Shown one piece after another: positions 17,850 through 25,889 of a stretch of DNA of 64,000 nt. Origin of the DNA: Sedimentitalea todarodis. GTDB lineage: Bacteria; Pseudomonadota; Alphaproteobacteria; Rhodobacterales; Rhodobacteraceae. The position numbers and the translations under genes were made by a program. The stretch covers positions 186,001-250,000 of the forward strand of contig NZ_JASMWN010000004.1 in assembly GCF_032595355.1 (NCBI RefSeq), given 5' to 3'. Under the pieces are notes generated by a model. It made no database searches and had not been told where the DNA came from. It was given only the letters and a program-made list of their open reading frames with translations. Numbering within the stretch: position 1 is the first letter of the stretch; each line of letters opens with the position of its first letter.

Positions 17850-18403
17850 GTGCGCTGCCTCTGTCTTCCAGCTGTTATCAAAGCCCTGATTCAGGCCCGC
17901 GTCGGATTTGCCGACGCTTTTGGTGTGCCCGGTTGCACGAGGCAAAACAGTCCCGGCCCCTTGCAGAACAAGAGAGACATCGACGTGCGCGTCGAGATGT
18001 ACCAGTGGTGTCTTACCCTCCCAACCTTGTCAGAGCCTCTGGCTTTTCCTACCAGATTTAGTGGCTCAGCGGCCGGCTCATACAACTTGGCGTATCCGAC
18101 CGCATTCGGCAACGAAATTTTTCAACAATTTCGGACTCTTTTTTGTTGACCTCGACAGCGCCCGATTCCGACGTGATGCGAAGGCCGATTCATCCACAGA
18201 AGGTTAACGCTGGTGCGTGGTGCGGACGCTGCGTTGCGAATAGCAAGAATTCGCCTGTTTCAGTGCGCCTTGGCGTGTCATGTTAAGAAATAGGTTTGCC
18301 TTTTGCCGCGCCGCAGCATTAGGGACATGACGACTTATGCACCGGATCCGGCAAGAAACACGCCTCGCATCCCGGTCGCAGATTTTTTTTGGAGAACTGC
18401 TCA
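17850..18403. other. 554-base intergenic region between nrdJ and a lipoprotein gene
   Basis: Divergent promoters for nrdJ (leftward) and the lipoprotein gene (rightward) must lie here. The part near 18100-18300 is less GC-rich than its surroundings. I looked for a B12 riboswitch, for NrdR boxes and for DnaA boxes and found none that is convincing; TTCATCCACAG at about 18188 resembles a DnaA box with a mismatch. Frames open here (for example minus 18204-18581) have no protein-like character. Confidence 0.5.
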
Positions 18404-18850
18404 ATGCGCCCGGTTCCAGCCCCCTTCTACTTCCTACTGGTGGTAGTTCTGATTGGCTGCGAGACACAAGATATGGTGACATCAAATGCGAAGGCCCGCT
18501 TTGCGTCCTATCCCGACTCGCTGATTGCCGCGTTGGAATCGGCCTGTGCCGGACCCGCACAGACATTTCTGCGGCCCACACCGGATGCGATCGAATGCCG
18601 CGAGTACCTTCCGCCCGAACCGACCGCCGCGATCATCCTGACCTATGACGGAACGACAAGCGATCTGCCGCAACTGGTGATCCGCTTCCAGACAAATGAG
18701 GACACACCAGGCTACCTGGTGGAAAACGATGTCTATCTAAGCGTGCCCCAGAAATCGGGCGCGCCGTTGCATGTTCGTCAACGGGATCCCCGTTTGAATC
18801 GGGTTGTGAACGCCCTCTACCAGCGCTCCGGCGGTGTGCCGGAAGCCTGA
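18404..18850 (+). CDS. conserved hypothetical lipoprotein
   Basis: A 148-residue protein with a lipoprotein signal: MRPVPAPFYFLLVVV then the lipobox LIGC, so the mature chain would start at the cysteine at about residue 20 and be membrane anchored. The body has conserved-looking SNAKARF, CREYLPP and LTYDGTT segments and no known enzyme motif. I recall similar short lipoproteins in Roseobacter-group genomes but cannot give a function. The ATG at 18404 has GGAG 9-13 bases upstream (18391-18394); a TTG at 18389 is possible but less likely. Nothing suggests an operon. Confidence 0.75.
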   Translation: MRPVPAPFYFLLVVVLIGCETQDMVTSNAKARFASYPDSLIAALESACAGPAQTFLRPTPDAIECREYLPPEPTAAIILTYDGTTSDLPQLVIRFQTNEDTPGYLVENDVYLSVPQKSGAPLHVRQRDPRLNRVVNALYQRSGGVPEA

Positions 18851-18914
18851 AGGATTCAACAAACGTCTGATCAAGCGAGCGGAACGCGCACTGCGCAGGC
18901 CTCTGACGTCGTTC

Positions 18915-18961
18915 AGCTTTGTGAAAATACTCCAGGGTGTCTGAGGGGCAGCGCCCCTCAG
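18915..18961 (-). terminator. hairpin plus conserved tail, likely terminator of tRNA-Pro; repeat element copy
   Basis: Inverted repeat CTGAGGGGC (18941-18949) and GCCCCTCAG (18953-18961) with a 3-base loop. On the minus strand it sits 60 bases past the tRNA and is followed by GGAGTATTTTCACAAAG. The same tail after a GC hairpin occurs after trpE (27427-27485). Confidence 0.65.
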
Positions 18962-19020
18962 CAATCACCTGACCTGAACGCCGAGATATATGTGCGCATC
19001 AGGTTCGTCTTGTCGAAAAA

Positions 19021-19097
19021 TGGTCGGGGCGGCGAGATTCGAACTCACGACCCCCTGTACCCAAAACAGGTGCGCTACCAGACTGCGCCACGCCCCG
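19021..19097 (-). tRNA. tRNA-Pro (anticodon UGG)
   Basis: A 77-base tRNA read on the minus strand. The acceptor stem pairs CGGGGCG (19091-19097) with CGCCCCG (19025-19031), followed by A and an encoded CCA. The anticodon stem CCTGT/ACAGG encloses the loop TTTGGGT, giving anticodon TGG, which reads CCN proline codons. The T arm has the standard GTTCGAATC. This isolated tRNA is followed by a terminator-like hairpin at 18941-18961. Confidence 0.95.
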
Positions 19098-19140
19098 GAC
19101 CGTGCGCCTCTCTAGCCGGGCAAACCGGATTTGAAAAGCC

Positions 19141-19605
19141 CTAACAGGGCCATATTGCAGGACCATCGGAAAAAACCGGGTGCTGCATCTGGGATCCGGG
19201 TTCGATCCCATAGCGTTTCGCGAGGCCGCCGTTGATTTCCAGAACCGCGTAAATGCCTGCTCCACCCTCGATCGCGGTCAGATCCCCCGGCACGGCGCGA
19301 TGATGAACGTGCTTTATCGTACCGCTCTGGTCCACGAAAATCATATCCAGGGGAATCAGGGTGTTCTTCATCCAGAAACTGGCGCGTCGCGGTGCCTCGT
19401 AGACAAAAAGCATTCCAGACCCACGCGGCAATGCTTCGCGAAACATCAGCCCCTGCGAACGCGCCTTGGGCGTATCCACCACTTCCACGGCAAAGCCCGC
19501 CTCGCCCCATGAGCCGCGCAACTGAACATGATCATCACGGCACGCGCTGGCCGCCGCCACGGTGCTGCACATCAGTGCTGCCAACAGCAAAGCAAGACGC
19601 ATCAT
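19141..19605 (-). CDS. DUF192 family secreted protein
   Basis: A 154-residue protein with a signal peptide (MMRLALLLAALMCSTVAAAS) and a DUF192 domain from about residue 30: the conserved GLMFRE, SGMLFVY and FWMKNTLIPLDMIFVD segments are typical. DUF192 proteins are exported beta-sheet proteins of unknown role. Two adjacent ATGs (19605 and 19602) could start it; the first is one base past the TGA of the upstream cold shock gene, so translation is likely coupled. That adjacency of a two-domain cold shock gene and DUF192 is common in this group. Confidence 0.9.
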   Translation of the reverse strand: MMRLALLLAALMCSTVAAASACRDDHVQLRGSWGEAGFAVEVVDTPKARSQGLMFREALPRGSGMLFVYEAPRRASFWMKNTLIPLDMIFVDQSGTIKHVHHRAVPGDLTAIEGGAGIYAVLEINGGLAKRYGIEPGSQMQHPVFSDGPAIWPC

Positions 19606-19606
19606 G

Positions 19607-20143
19607 TCAGGAGTCGGTTGCCGACACGGCCATTTCCCAGGCCATGACCTCCGCAGCCATCCGGCCGCGCTTGCCATCGATCACGCGCATCGCAAGCGCT
19701 TCGCCGGGTTGCAGATCCGCAAGCCCGGACTGGCGCAAGACTTCGATATGCAGAAAGACATCTTCGGGACGGCCAAAGACGTTGGCAAACCCAAACCCCT
19801 TGGATTTGTCGAACCATTTCACCCGCGCGGGCTCGAGCGGCGCGTTGTGAATGACATCCAGATCCAGAGCGGCAAAGTCCGTCAGCACGGGCACTTCTTC
19901 GCGTGCCGGTGGTGTGATGCTGACAATTTCAACCGCCTGCACGCCACGGTCTGTCCGATGGGTGACAACTTCAATTCCGGCCCCGTCCGCGACGGAACTC
20001 TGTCCGAAATTGCGCAGGACATTCACATGCAGCAAGATATCCGGACCACCTTCGTCAGACACGACAAAGCCAAACCCCTTGACGGGATCGAACCACTTTA
20101 CCTGGCCGCGCACGTGGTACATGCTATTCAGATCGTCCGCCAC
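19607..20143 (-). CDS. two-domain cold shock protein
   Basis: A 178-residue protein carrying two cold shock domains (about residues 11-70 and 106-170), each with its RNA-binding motif (VKWFDPVKGFGFV; VKWFDKSKGFGFA). The domains are joined by a 30-residue linker rich in Pro and acidic residues. It should bind single-stranded RNA or DNA in the cytoplasm and may melt structured mRNA. I chose GTG at 20143 because the MADD- type N terminus matches relatives; an internal ATG at 20122 is possible. Followed one base later by the DUF192 gene. Confidence 0.9.
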   Translation of the reverse strand: MADDLNSMYHVRGQVKWFDPVKGFGFVVSDEGGPDILLHVNVLRNFGQSSVADGAGIEVVTHRTDRGVQAVEIVSITPPAREEVPVLTDFAALDLDVIHNAPLEPARVKWFDKSKGFGFANVFGRPEDVFLHIEVLRQSGLADLQPGEALAMRVIDGKRGRMAAEVMAWEMAVSATDS

Positions 20144-20266
20144 AAGTTAACCACCACGATGTTTGATGTCCCAATGTTACACGAAGTAGTGGACAAGTTT
20201 AAGCACCAATTTCAAGGAGAAATTGCGACGCCATTACAATAAGTTGCATTTCACGTGACGTGAATG

Positions 20267-20872
20267 TCACGGAGAGAGGCGCTGAATCTGCCATTCCGAG
20301 CCCTCATTTGAGCGTTGCCAGGCGAACCTGTCATGCAATCTGAATGCACCGTCTGCCCAGAATTCGATATGGCTCGGAACGATCCGATAGCCGCCCCAGA
20401 ACGGTGGCCGAGGCGGATTGGTTCCGTGCTGCGCAGTCACCTTTGCAACTTCTGCCATCAAAGCCGCGCGGCTGCTCAACGGCTGCGATTGATGTGAAGC
20501 CCAGGCCCCGAGCCGGCTCTTGAGAGAGCGTGACACGAAATAGGCATCCGCCTGCGGCCCGTCTTCCCGGCTGATTTCGCCACGCACCCGGATCTGGCGG
20601 CGCAGCGACTTCCAGTGCATCACGAAGGCGGCCTTCCCTGCCCCATCAAGTTCCCGTGCCTTCTGGCTTTCGTAATTCGTATAGAAAACGAATGCGGCGG
20701 GTTCGATCTCTTTCAACAAGACCATCCGCGCGTTCGGAAGCCCGTCGGCATCTACCGTGCTCAGCGCAATCGCGTTCGGATCGTTTGGCTCGGTCGCCTC
20801 TGCTTCGGACAGCCAGCGCTGCGCGATGGCAAACGGATCGTCTCCCGCGAATATTCCGTCCCGTTCAGTCAT
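20267..20872 (-). CDS. pdxH: pyridoxine/pyridoxamine 5'-phosphate oxidase
   Basis: Oxidises PNP or PMP to pyridoxal 5'-phosphate with FMN. The 201-residue protein has the flavin-binding segments (NARMVLLKE, FYTNYESQKARE), the basic LRRQIRVRG strand and the C-terminal RLSP end typical of PdxH. The start at 20872 is the first ATG with family sequence. It is divergent from fabI with about 117 bases between starts. Supplies the cofactor for the two aminotransferases in this window; pdxA of the de novo pathway is about 20 kb away. Confidence 0.95.
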   Translation of the reverse strand: MTERDGIFAGDDPFAIAQRWLSEAEATEPNDPNAIALSTVDADGLPNARMVLLKEIEPAAFVFYTNYESQKARELDGAGKAAFVMHWKSLRRQIRVRGEISREDGPQADAYFVSRSLKSRLGAWASHQSQPLSSRAALMAEVAKVTAQHGTNPPRPPFWGGYRIVPSHIEFWADGAFRLHDRFAWQRSNEGSEWQIQRLSP

Positions 20873-20989
20873 TGTGTCCCTTTCGCATGGATCGTGCGCG
20901 TCCTGTCAGCCGCCGCCGGCCAGCACTTGAAGCAGTCAGGTCAATCGCCTAAAGGTCAAGCCCACAATGCGCATTGGTCGGAGAAAAAA

Positions 20990-21811
20990 ATGTCAAATGA
21001 GCTAATGGCCGGCAAACGAGGCCTGATCATGGGCCTTGCGAACGACAAATCAATTGCCTGGGGCATTGCAAAAGCGCTGGCGGACGCCGGAGCCGAACTG
21101 GCATTTTCGTATCAGGGCGATGCACTGAAAAAGCGTGTCGATCCGCTTGCCGCACAGCTAGGCAGCCAGTTTGTTCTGCCATGTGACGTCGGCGATGAAG
21201 CCTCGATAGACGCGCTGTTTGACCAGTTGAAAGAGCAGTGGGGTAGCCTTGATTTCATCGTTCATGCCATCGGCTTTTCCGACAAGAACGAACTGCGCGG
21301 GCGCTATGTCGATACCAGCCGTGCCAACTTCCAACTGTCCATGGATATCTCGGTATACTCATTCACTGCGGTCGTTCAGCGCGCGGAAAAGATGATGAAT
21401 GAGGGCGGCTCGTGCCTGACGCTGACCTATTACGGTGCCGAACGGGTTATGCCGCACTATAACGTCATGGGCGTCGCCAAGGCGGCACTGGAGGCGTCTG
21501 TCCGCTATCTGGCCGAGGATCTTGGCAAGGACGGCATCCGCGTAAATGCCATCTCTGCGGGTCCGATCAAGACGCTTGCCGCCAGTGGCATCGGCGATTT
21601 CCGTTACATTATGAAGTGGAACGAATACAACTCCCCCCTGCGCCGCAACGTGACCATCGACGATGTCGGCGGTTCCGCGCTCTACCTTCTTTCCGATCTC
21701 GGTTCCGGGACGACAGGCGAAGTGTTGCACGTGGATGCAGGGTATCACGTTGTCGGAATGAAAGCGGTCGATGCCCCGGACATCGCTGCCGTAACAGGTC
21801 GAAAGGACTGA
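20990..21811 (+). CDS. fabI: enoyl-[acyl-carrier-protein] reductase (NADH)
   Basis: Catalyses the last reduction of each fatty acid elongation cycle. The 273-residue SDR protein has the FabI-type nucleotide motif (GLANDKSIAWG, residues 15-25), the catalytic pair Y157 and K164 (YNVMGVAK), and the PIKTLAASGI substrate loop. Start at 20990 has GGAG 7-10 bases upstream (20980-20983). It begins a rightward group in which the next gene starts 4 bases after its stop. Confidence 0.95.
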   Translation: MSNELMAGKRGLIMGLANDKSIAWGIAKALADAGAELAFSYQGDALKKRVDPLAAQLGSQFVLPCDVGDEASIDALFDQLKEQWGSLDFIVHAIGFSDKNELRGRYVDTSRANFQLSMDISVYSFTAVVQRAEKMMNEGGSCLTLTYYGAERVMPHYNVMGVAKAALEASVRYLAEDLGKDGIRVNAISAGPIKTLAASGIGDFRYIMKWNEYNSPLRRNVTIDDVGGSALYLLSDLGSGTTGEVLHVDAGYHVVGMKAVDAPDIAAVTGRKD

Positions 21812-21814
21812 TGA

Positions 21815-22219
21815 ATGTGGAGTGGTGCCTGCAGGGCAATCCCAATGCTCGTCGTCACCGGATTTGCCGTTGCTGCGTGCAATATGGCCACCCCGACTTC
21901 CGACACCCAGCAACAAGCGGTGCCGCCATCACAAGGAATTGCCGGAGAATGGCGCCTGCAGGCTGAGGACAGCCTGTCGTGGTGCCGCTTTGTCATTGAC
22001 CCCAGCGACACCGGCAAGGGACGCGCCGCCGACTATGGCTGCATTGATCTTGATGGTTTTGCAGGCTTCGTCCGACGATGGGAGCGCGAAGACGGCCAGA
22101 TCGTGTTCTACTCCGCGACAAATGACGGCCCGGTGGCGCGCGTTCGGCGTGACGGTCCAGACATCTTGCGCGGCAACCTGGTTCCTTCCGGCCGAAAAAT
22201 CGTCATGACCCGCCGATAA
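21815..22219 (+). CDS. putative lipoprotein, possibly AprI/Inh-like
   Basis: A 134-residue protein with a lipobox (VAAC, cysteine at residue 22) after a hydrophobic signal. The mature domain (about residues 40-134) begins with GEWRL and has a pair of cysteines (WCRFVID ... YGCIDL), then a strand-rich end (RGNLVPSGRKIVM). GEWRL with two cysteines is reminiscent of the AprI/Inh periplasmic metalloprotease inhibitor fold, but the match is by eye only. The ATG at 21815 is 4 bases after the fabI stop, with AGGA upstream, so it is probably in the fabI operon. Confidence 0.7.
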   Translation: MWSGACRAIPMLVVTGFAVAACNMATPTSDTQQQAVPPSQGIAGEWRLQAEDSLSWCRFVIDPSDTGKGRAADYGCIDLDGFAGFVRRWEREDGQIVFYSATNDGPVARVRRDGPDILRGNLVPSGRKIVMTRR

Positions 22220-22247
22220 ACGCAGCGAAAAATCAAGGACCGCCACT

Positions 22248-22754
22248 ATGACCGACAACCGCCTGCCCCACGAAAAGGGGTTTCACATCAGCTGGGACCA
22301 GATCCATCGTGACAGCCGGGCGCTGGCGTGGCGTCTGGATGGCCACGGGCCCGATGACGGTGGCTGGCGCGCGGTCGTGGCCATCACCCGCGGCGGAATG
22401 GCCCCCGCGATGATCGTCGCGCGCGAACTTGATATCCGCACTGTTGATACGATCAGCATTAAATCTTACGATCATCAGCACCAATCCGAGGCGAAGGTGC
22501 TGAAATCTCCCAATGCAGACATGATGGGCGACGGCACTGGTATCCTGATCGTGGATGATCTGGTGGACAGTGGCAAAACCCTAGAGGTCGTGCGCAGGAT
22601 GTTCCCCAAGGCGCATTTTGCGACGGTCTATGCCAAGCCAAAGGGGCGTCCCCAAGTCGATACCTTTATCACCGAGGTCAGCCAGGACACATGGATCTTC
22701 TTCCCCTGGGATATGGCCCTGCAATATGTCGAGCCATACCGGGGCACTGACTGA
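22248..22754 (+). CDS. gpt: xanthine phosphoribosyltransferase
   Basis: Salvages xanthine (and guanine) to the nucleotide with PRPP. The 168-residue protein has the PRPP loop ILIVDDLVDSGKT (about residues 99-111) and the hydrophobic flap of type I phosphoribosyltransferases; the SWDQIHRDSRALAWRL N terminus and the FFPWD segment fit Gpt. It lies 28 bases after the lipoprotein gene and 30 bases before an aminotransferase gene, same strand. Confidence 0.9.
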   Translation: MTDNRLPHEKGFHISWDQIHRDSRALAWRLDGHGPDDGGWRAVVAITRGGMAPAMIVARELDIRTVDTISIKSYDHQHQSEAKVLKSPNADMMGDGTGILIVDDLVDSGKTLEVVRRMFPKAHFATVYAKPKGRPQVDTFITEVSQDTWIFFPWDMALQYVEPYRGTD

Positions 22755-22784
22755 CCGCAATCCAACGCCTTACTGGGGCCCGAC

Positions 22785-23954
22785 ATGACGCGCACGCGAT
22801 CCACCTTTCCCTCTCCGATCGTCGAGACTTTTGGCTGGCTCAAGGGGATCGAGCATCCTGCGGATCGCCCGCTGATGCTGGTGTCTCAGGCCGCGCCGGT
22901 AGCACCGCCGCCGAAAGAACTGCGCGAGGCATTGGCGGATCTGGTTCTCACCAACGATGCCATTCATCTCTATGGGCCGGTGTTGGGCTTGTCCGAGTTG
23001 CGCGCCGAACTTGCGGAGCAATGCAGCACCCGCTACGGCGGTGCGATCACTCAGGCGCAAGTCGCGATCACGTCGGGATGCAATCAGGCGTTTGCTGCCG
23101 CCGTCGCCACCCTGACCGATCAGGGGGATGAGGTTATCCTGCCAACCCCCTGGTATTTCAATCATAAGATGTGGCTGGACATGTCCGGTGTCAGTGCCGT
23201 ACCACTGCCCGTTCAAGCGGATATGCTACCCGATCCGGAGCAGGCCGCGCGACGGATCACAGGCCGCACACGGGCCATCGTTCTGGTCACACCCAACAAT
23301 CCCACCGGGGCCGAATACCCTGCGCCGCTGCTGCGTGCATTCTATGATCTAGCGAAATCGCGCGGGATCAAACTCATCGTGGATGAAACTTATCGCGATT
23401 TCGACAGCCGCGATGGTGCGCCGCATGATCTGTTCGGCGATCCCGATTGGGACCAGACGCTGCTGCATCTCTATTCCTTCTCCAAGGCCTATCGCCTCAC
23501 CGGACACCGCGTCGGCGCACTTGTAACGTCTGCCGACCTGCTGTCAGAGGTTGAGAAATTCCTTGATACGGTCACGATCTGCCCCACCCAGACCGGCCAG
23601 CAGGCCGCCCTTTGGGGCATGCGCAACCTGTCAAAGTGGCTAGAGGGAGAGCGCGCCGAGATCCTCGCCCGTCGCGCCGCGATCGGCAACGGATTTCCCG
23701 TTCTCGCCGAGCGAGGATGGGCGTTGCGCGGGCTGGGCGCCTATTTTGCCTATTTCGAGCATCCCTTTGACATGCCCTCTGACCAACTGGCAAAATCGAT
23801 GGTCCACCTGGCCAGCATCCTTGCGCTGCCGGCCACCATGTTCACGCCGCCGGGCGATTCCCATGGGGCACGCCACCTGCGCATTGCCTTTGCCAACCTC
23901 GACCAAGACGGAATTGCCGTGTTTTTCGACCGATTGGCCGCCCTGCCTGCCTGA
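22785..23954 (+). CDS. PLP-dependent class I/II aminotransferase
   Basis: A 389-residue fold-type I enzyme with TPNNPTGAEY (169-178), VDETYRDF (199-206) and the PLP lysine in YSFSKAYRLTG (K234); the C-terminal RIAFA segment provides the carboxylate-binding arginine. It differs clearly from the aminotransferase at 9-10 kb. Substrate not determinable. It follows gpt by 30 bases and precedes ppiD by 81 bases. Confidence 0.9.
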   Translation: MTRTRSTFPSPIVETFGWLKGIEHPADRPLMLVSQAAPVAPPPKELREALADLVLTNDAIHLYGPVLGLSELRAELAEQCSTRYGGAITQAQVAITSGCNQAFAAAVATLTDQGDEVILPTPWYFNHKMWLDMSGVSAVPLPVQADMLPDPEQAARRITGRTRAIVLVTPNNPTGAEYPAPLLRAFYDLAKSRGIKLIVDETYRDFDSRDGAPHDLFGDPDWDQTLLHLYSFSKAYRLTGHRVGALVTSADLLSEVEKFLDTVTICPTQTGQQAALWGMRNLSKWLEGERAEILARRAAIGNGFPVLAERGWALRGLGAYFAYFEHPFDMPSDQLAKSMVHLASILALPATMFTPPGDSHGARHLRIAFANLDQDGIAVFFDRLAALPA

Positions 23955-24035
23955 ACCCGTCTTGCCCCCCCAGAACACGCGTCGTAGACAAGGCGGCGAA
24001 AAACAAGGCAGCTCATTGCCAGGCAGGGAGGCATC

Positions 24036-25880
24036 ATGGCCGCAGGCGTTAAAAGTTTATCCAAGACATTTGTCTGGATTATCCTCGCTCTTCTGATCGT
24101 GGGGCTGGCCGGATTCGGAGCCACCAATCTCAGCGGTACGATCCGCACCATCGGCTATGCGGGCGACCAACCGATCAGCGTCGACGACTATGGCCGCGAA
24201 TTGCAGCGTGAAATCCGCGCGATCGAGGCACAATCGGGCCAAACCCTGCCGATGTCGCAGGTCCGCGCCATGGGTCTGGACCAGATCGTGCTGTCCCGGC
24301 TCGTCGGGCTGGCCTCGCTGGACAACGAAGTGGCGTCTCTGGGCATTTCCATTGGCGATGCCAATCTGCAGCAGGAAATCCTTCAAATACCGGCCTTTCA
24401 GGGGATCGACGGTGCCTTTGATCGCGAGTCCTACCGCTTTGCCCTCAGTCAGGCTGGCCTGAACGAAACCGACTTTGAAAACGACCTGCGCGCCGAATCC
24501 GCCCGCACGATTGTTCAGGGTGCAATCATGGCGGGCACCACCATGCCTGCCATCATGACCAACACCATGACCGACCACATTGCGGCGCGGCGCAATTTCA
24601 TCTGGGCCCAGATGACGGCAGAGAATCTGGATACGCCGATTGCGGACCCGACTCCAGACCAACTGCAGGCCTATTACGACGAACATCCCGACGATTTCAC
24701 CCTGCCCGAGACCAAGCGCCTGACCTATGTCCTGATGACGCCGGAAATGATTCTCGATCAGGTGAAAATCGATGAAACCGCCCTGCGTGATCTCTATGAC
24801 AGCCGGAGTGAGGAATATGATGTTGCCGAGCGGCGACTGGTGGAACGTCTGGCATTCTCCGACATCTCTGCGGCTTCGAGCGCCAAGGCGCAGCTTGATG
24901 TCGGGGGCACCACGTTCGACGCGTTGGTCGAGCAGCGTGGCCTCGCGCTGTCCGATATCGATATGGGCGATGTGACCCGCGAAGACCTGCGCGAAGCCGC
25001 GGACGATATCTTTGCCGCAGACATCGGGGACGTGCTCGGCCCCCTGCCGTCCGAGCTTGGTCCGGCACTCTACCGGGTCAACGGCAATCTCGCGGCGCGC
25101 GTGACCGCGTTTGAAGACGTCGAGGAAGAACTGCGCGCCGAACTCGCCGGGGATCGCGCCCGGCGGCTTATCGAAACACAGGCCGAAGGGATCAGCGATC
25201 TGATGGCCGGTGGTGCGACGCTGGAGGAACTGGTGGAAGAAACCGACCTGGAACTCGGCACGATCAACTGGACCGACGAGGCACATGAAGGGGTGGCGGC
25301 CTATGAGGATTTCCGCGCCGCCGCCGCCGCCGTGACGGCGGACGATTTCCCCGAGATCGGCTTTACCGAGGATGGCGCAATCTTTGCCTTGCGTCTTGAA
25401 GAAGTGCTGCCGGTTCGCCCGGAGCCCTTTGCCGCTGCACGCGAAAAAGTGGCCCAGGCATGGACGCTGGACCAGACCGAAGCCGCGCTGAAGGCGCAGG
25501 CAGAGACCATCGTCGCAGAACTTGGCGAAACCGGCGACTTCACCGAAACCGGCCTGTCCTTCCGGGTTGAGAACAGCATGACACGCTCAGCTTACATCGA
25601 AAGTACGCCGACCGATTTCATGTCTCAGGTGTTCGAGTTGGAGAAAGGCGAACTGCGCGTCATCGCATCAGAGGGCACAGTACTGATCGTGCGGCTTGAG
25701 GATACCCTGCCGCCGGAAAACACCGCAGAACTGACCGCGATGCAGACCGCGTTTGGCGAGGGGCTTGATCAGGCATTGGCCGAAAACCTGTTCGAGGTCT
25801 TCATGCGCGATGCCCGGCAGCGCGCGAAACCACAGATTGACCAGCAGGCGCTGAATGCCGTGCAGGCCAGTTTCCAGTAA
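24036..25880 (+). CDS. ppiD: membrane-anchored peptidyl-prolyl isomerase/chaperone (PpiD, SurA-N)
   Basis: A 614-residue protein with a short cytoplasmic N terminus, one transmembrane segment (about residues 12-30), and a large periplasmic part: a SurA/PpiD-type N-terminal chaperone domain (40-190), a parvulin-like region in the middle (about 250-360) that looks degenerate, and a C-terminal helical part. PpiD works at the Sec exit as a chaperone for newly exported proteins. The ATG has a strong GGGAGG site upstream. trpE follows after 9 bases; this ppiD-trpE order recurs in Rhodobacterales to my knowledge. Confidence 0.9.
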   Translation: MAAGVKSLSKTFVWIILALLIVGLAGFGATNLSGTIRTIGYAGDQPISVDDYGRELQREIRAIEAQSGQTLPMSQVRAMGLDQIVLSRLVGLASLDNEVASLGISIGDANLQQEILQIPAFQGIDGAFDRESYRFALSQAGLNETDFENDLRAESARTIVQGAIMAGTTMPAIMTNTMTDHIAARRNFIWAQMTAENLDTPIADPTPDQLQAYYDEHPDDFTLPETKRLTYVLMTPEMILDQVKIDETALRDLYDSRSEEYDVAERRLVERLAFSDISAASSAKAQLDVGGTTFDALVEQRGLALSDIDMGDVTREDLREAADDIFAADIGDVLGPLPSELGPALYRVNGNLAARVTAFEDVEEELRAELAGDRARRLIETQAEGISDLMAGGATLEELVEETDLELGTINWTDEAHEGVAAYEDFRAAAAAVTADDFPEIGFTEDGAIFALRLEEVLPVRPEPFAAAREKVAQAWTLDQTEAALKAQAETIVAELGETGDFTETGLSFRVENSMTRSAYIESTPTDFMSQVFELEKGELRVIASEGTVLIVRLEDTLPPENTAELTAMQTAFGEGLDQALAENLFEVFMRDARQRAKPQIDQQALNAVQASFQ

Positions 25881-25889
25881 GGGCGGAGC

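Noticed and set aside
17850..18150. Cobalamin riboswitch upstream of nrdJ
   Set aside because: I searched by eye for the B12-box segment and for the CCCGC-ACTG core on the minus strand and found only weak partial matches (GAGCCACTAAA, CACCACTGG).
18180..18195. DnaA box or replication origin
   Set aside because: A single near-match (TTCATCCACA) with no cluster of boxes and no origin genes nearby.
18204..18581. Minus-strand frame of 125 codons overlapping the lipoprotein gene
   Set aside because: Basic, Ser/Arg-rich, shadow-like composition and overlap with a gene that has a clear lipobox and ribosome site.
24057..25286. Open frame of 409 codons on the minus strand inside ppiD
   Set aside because: Antisense shadow; no ribosome site or homology that I recognise.
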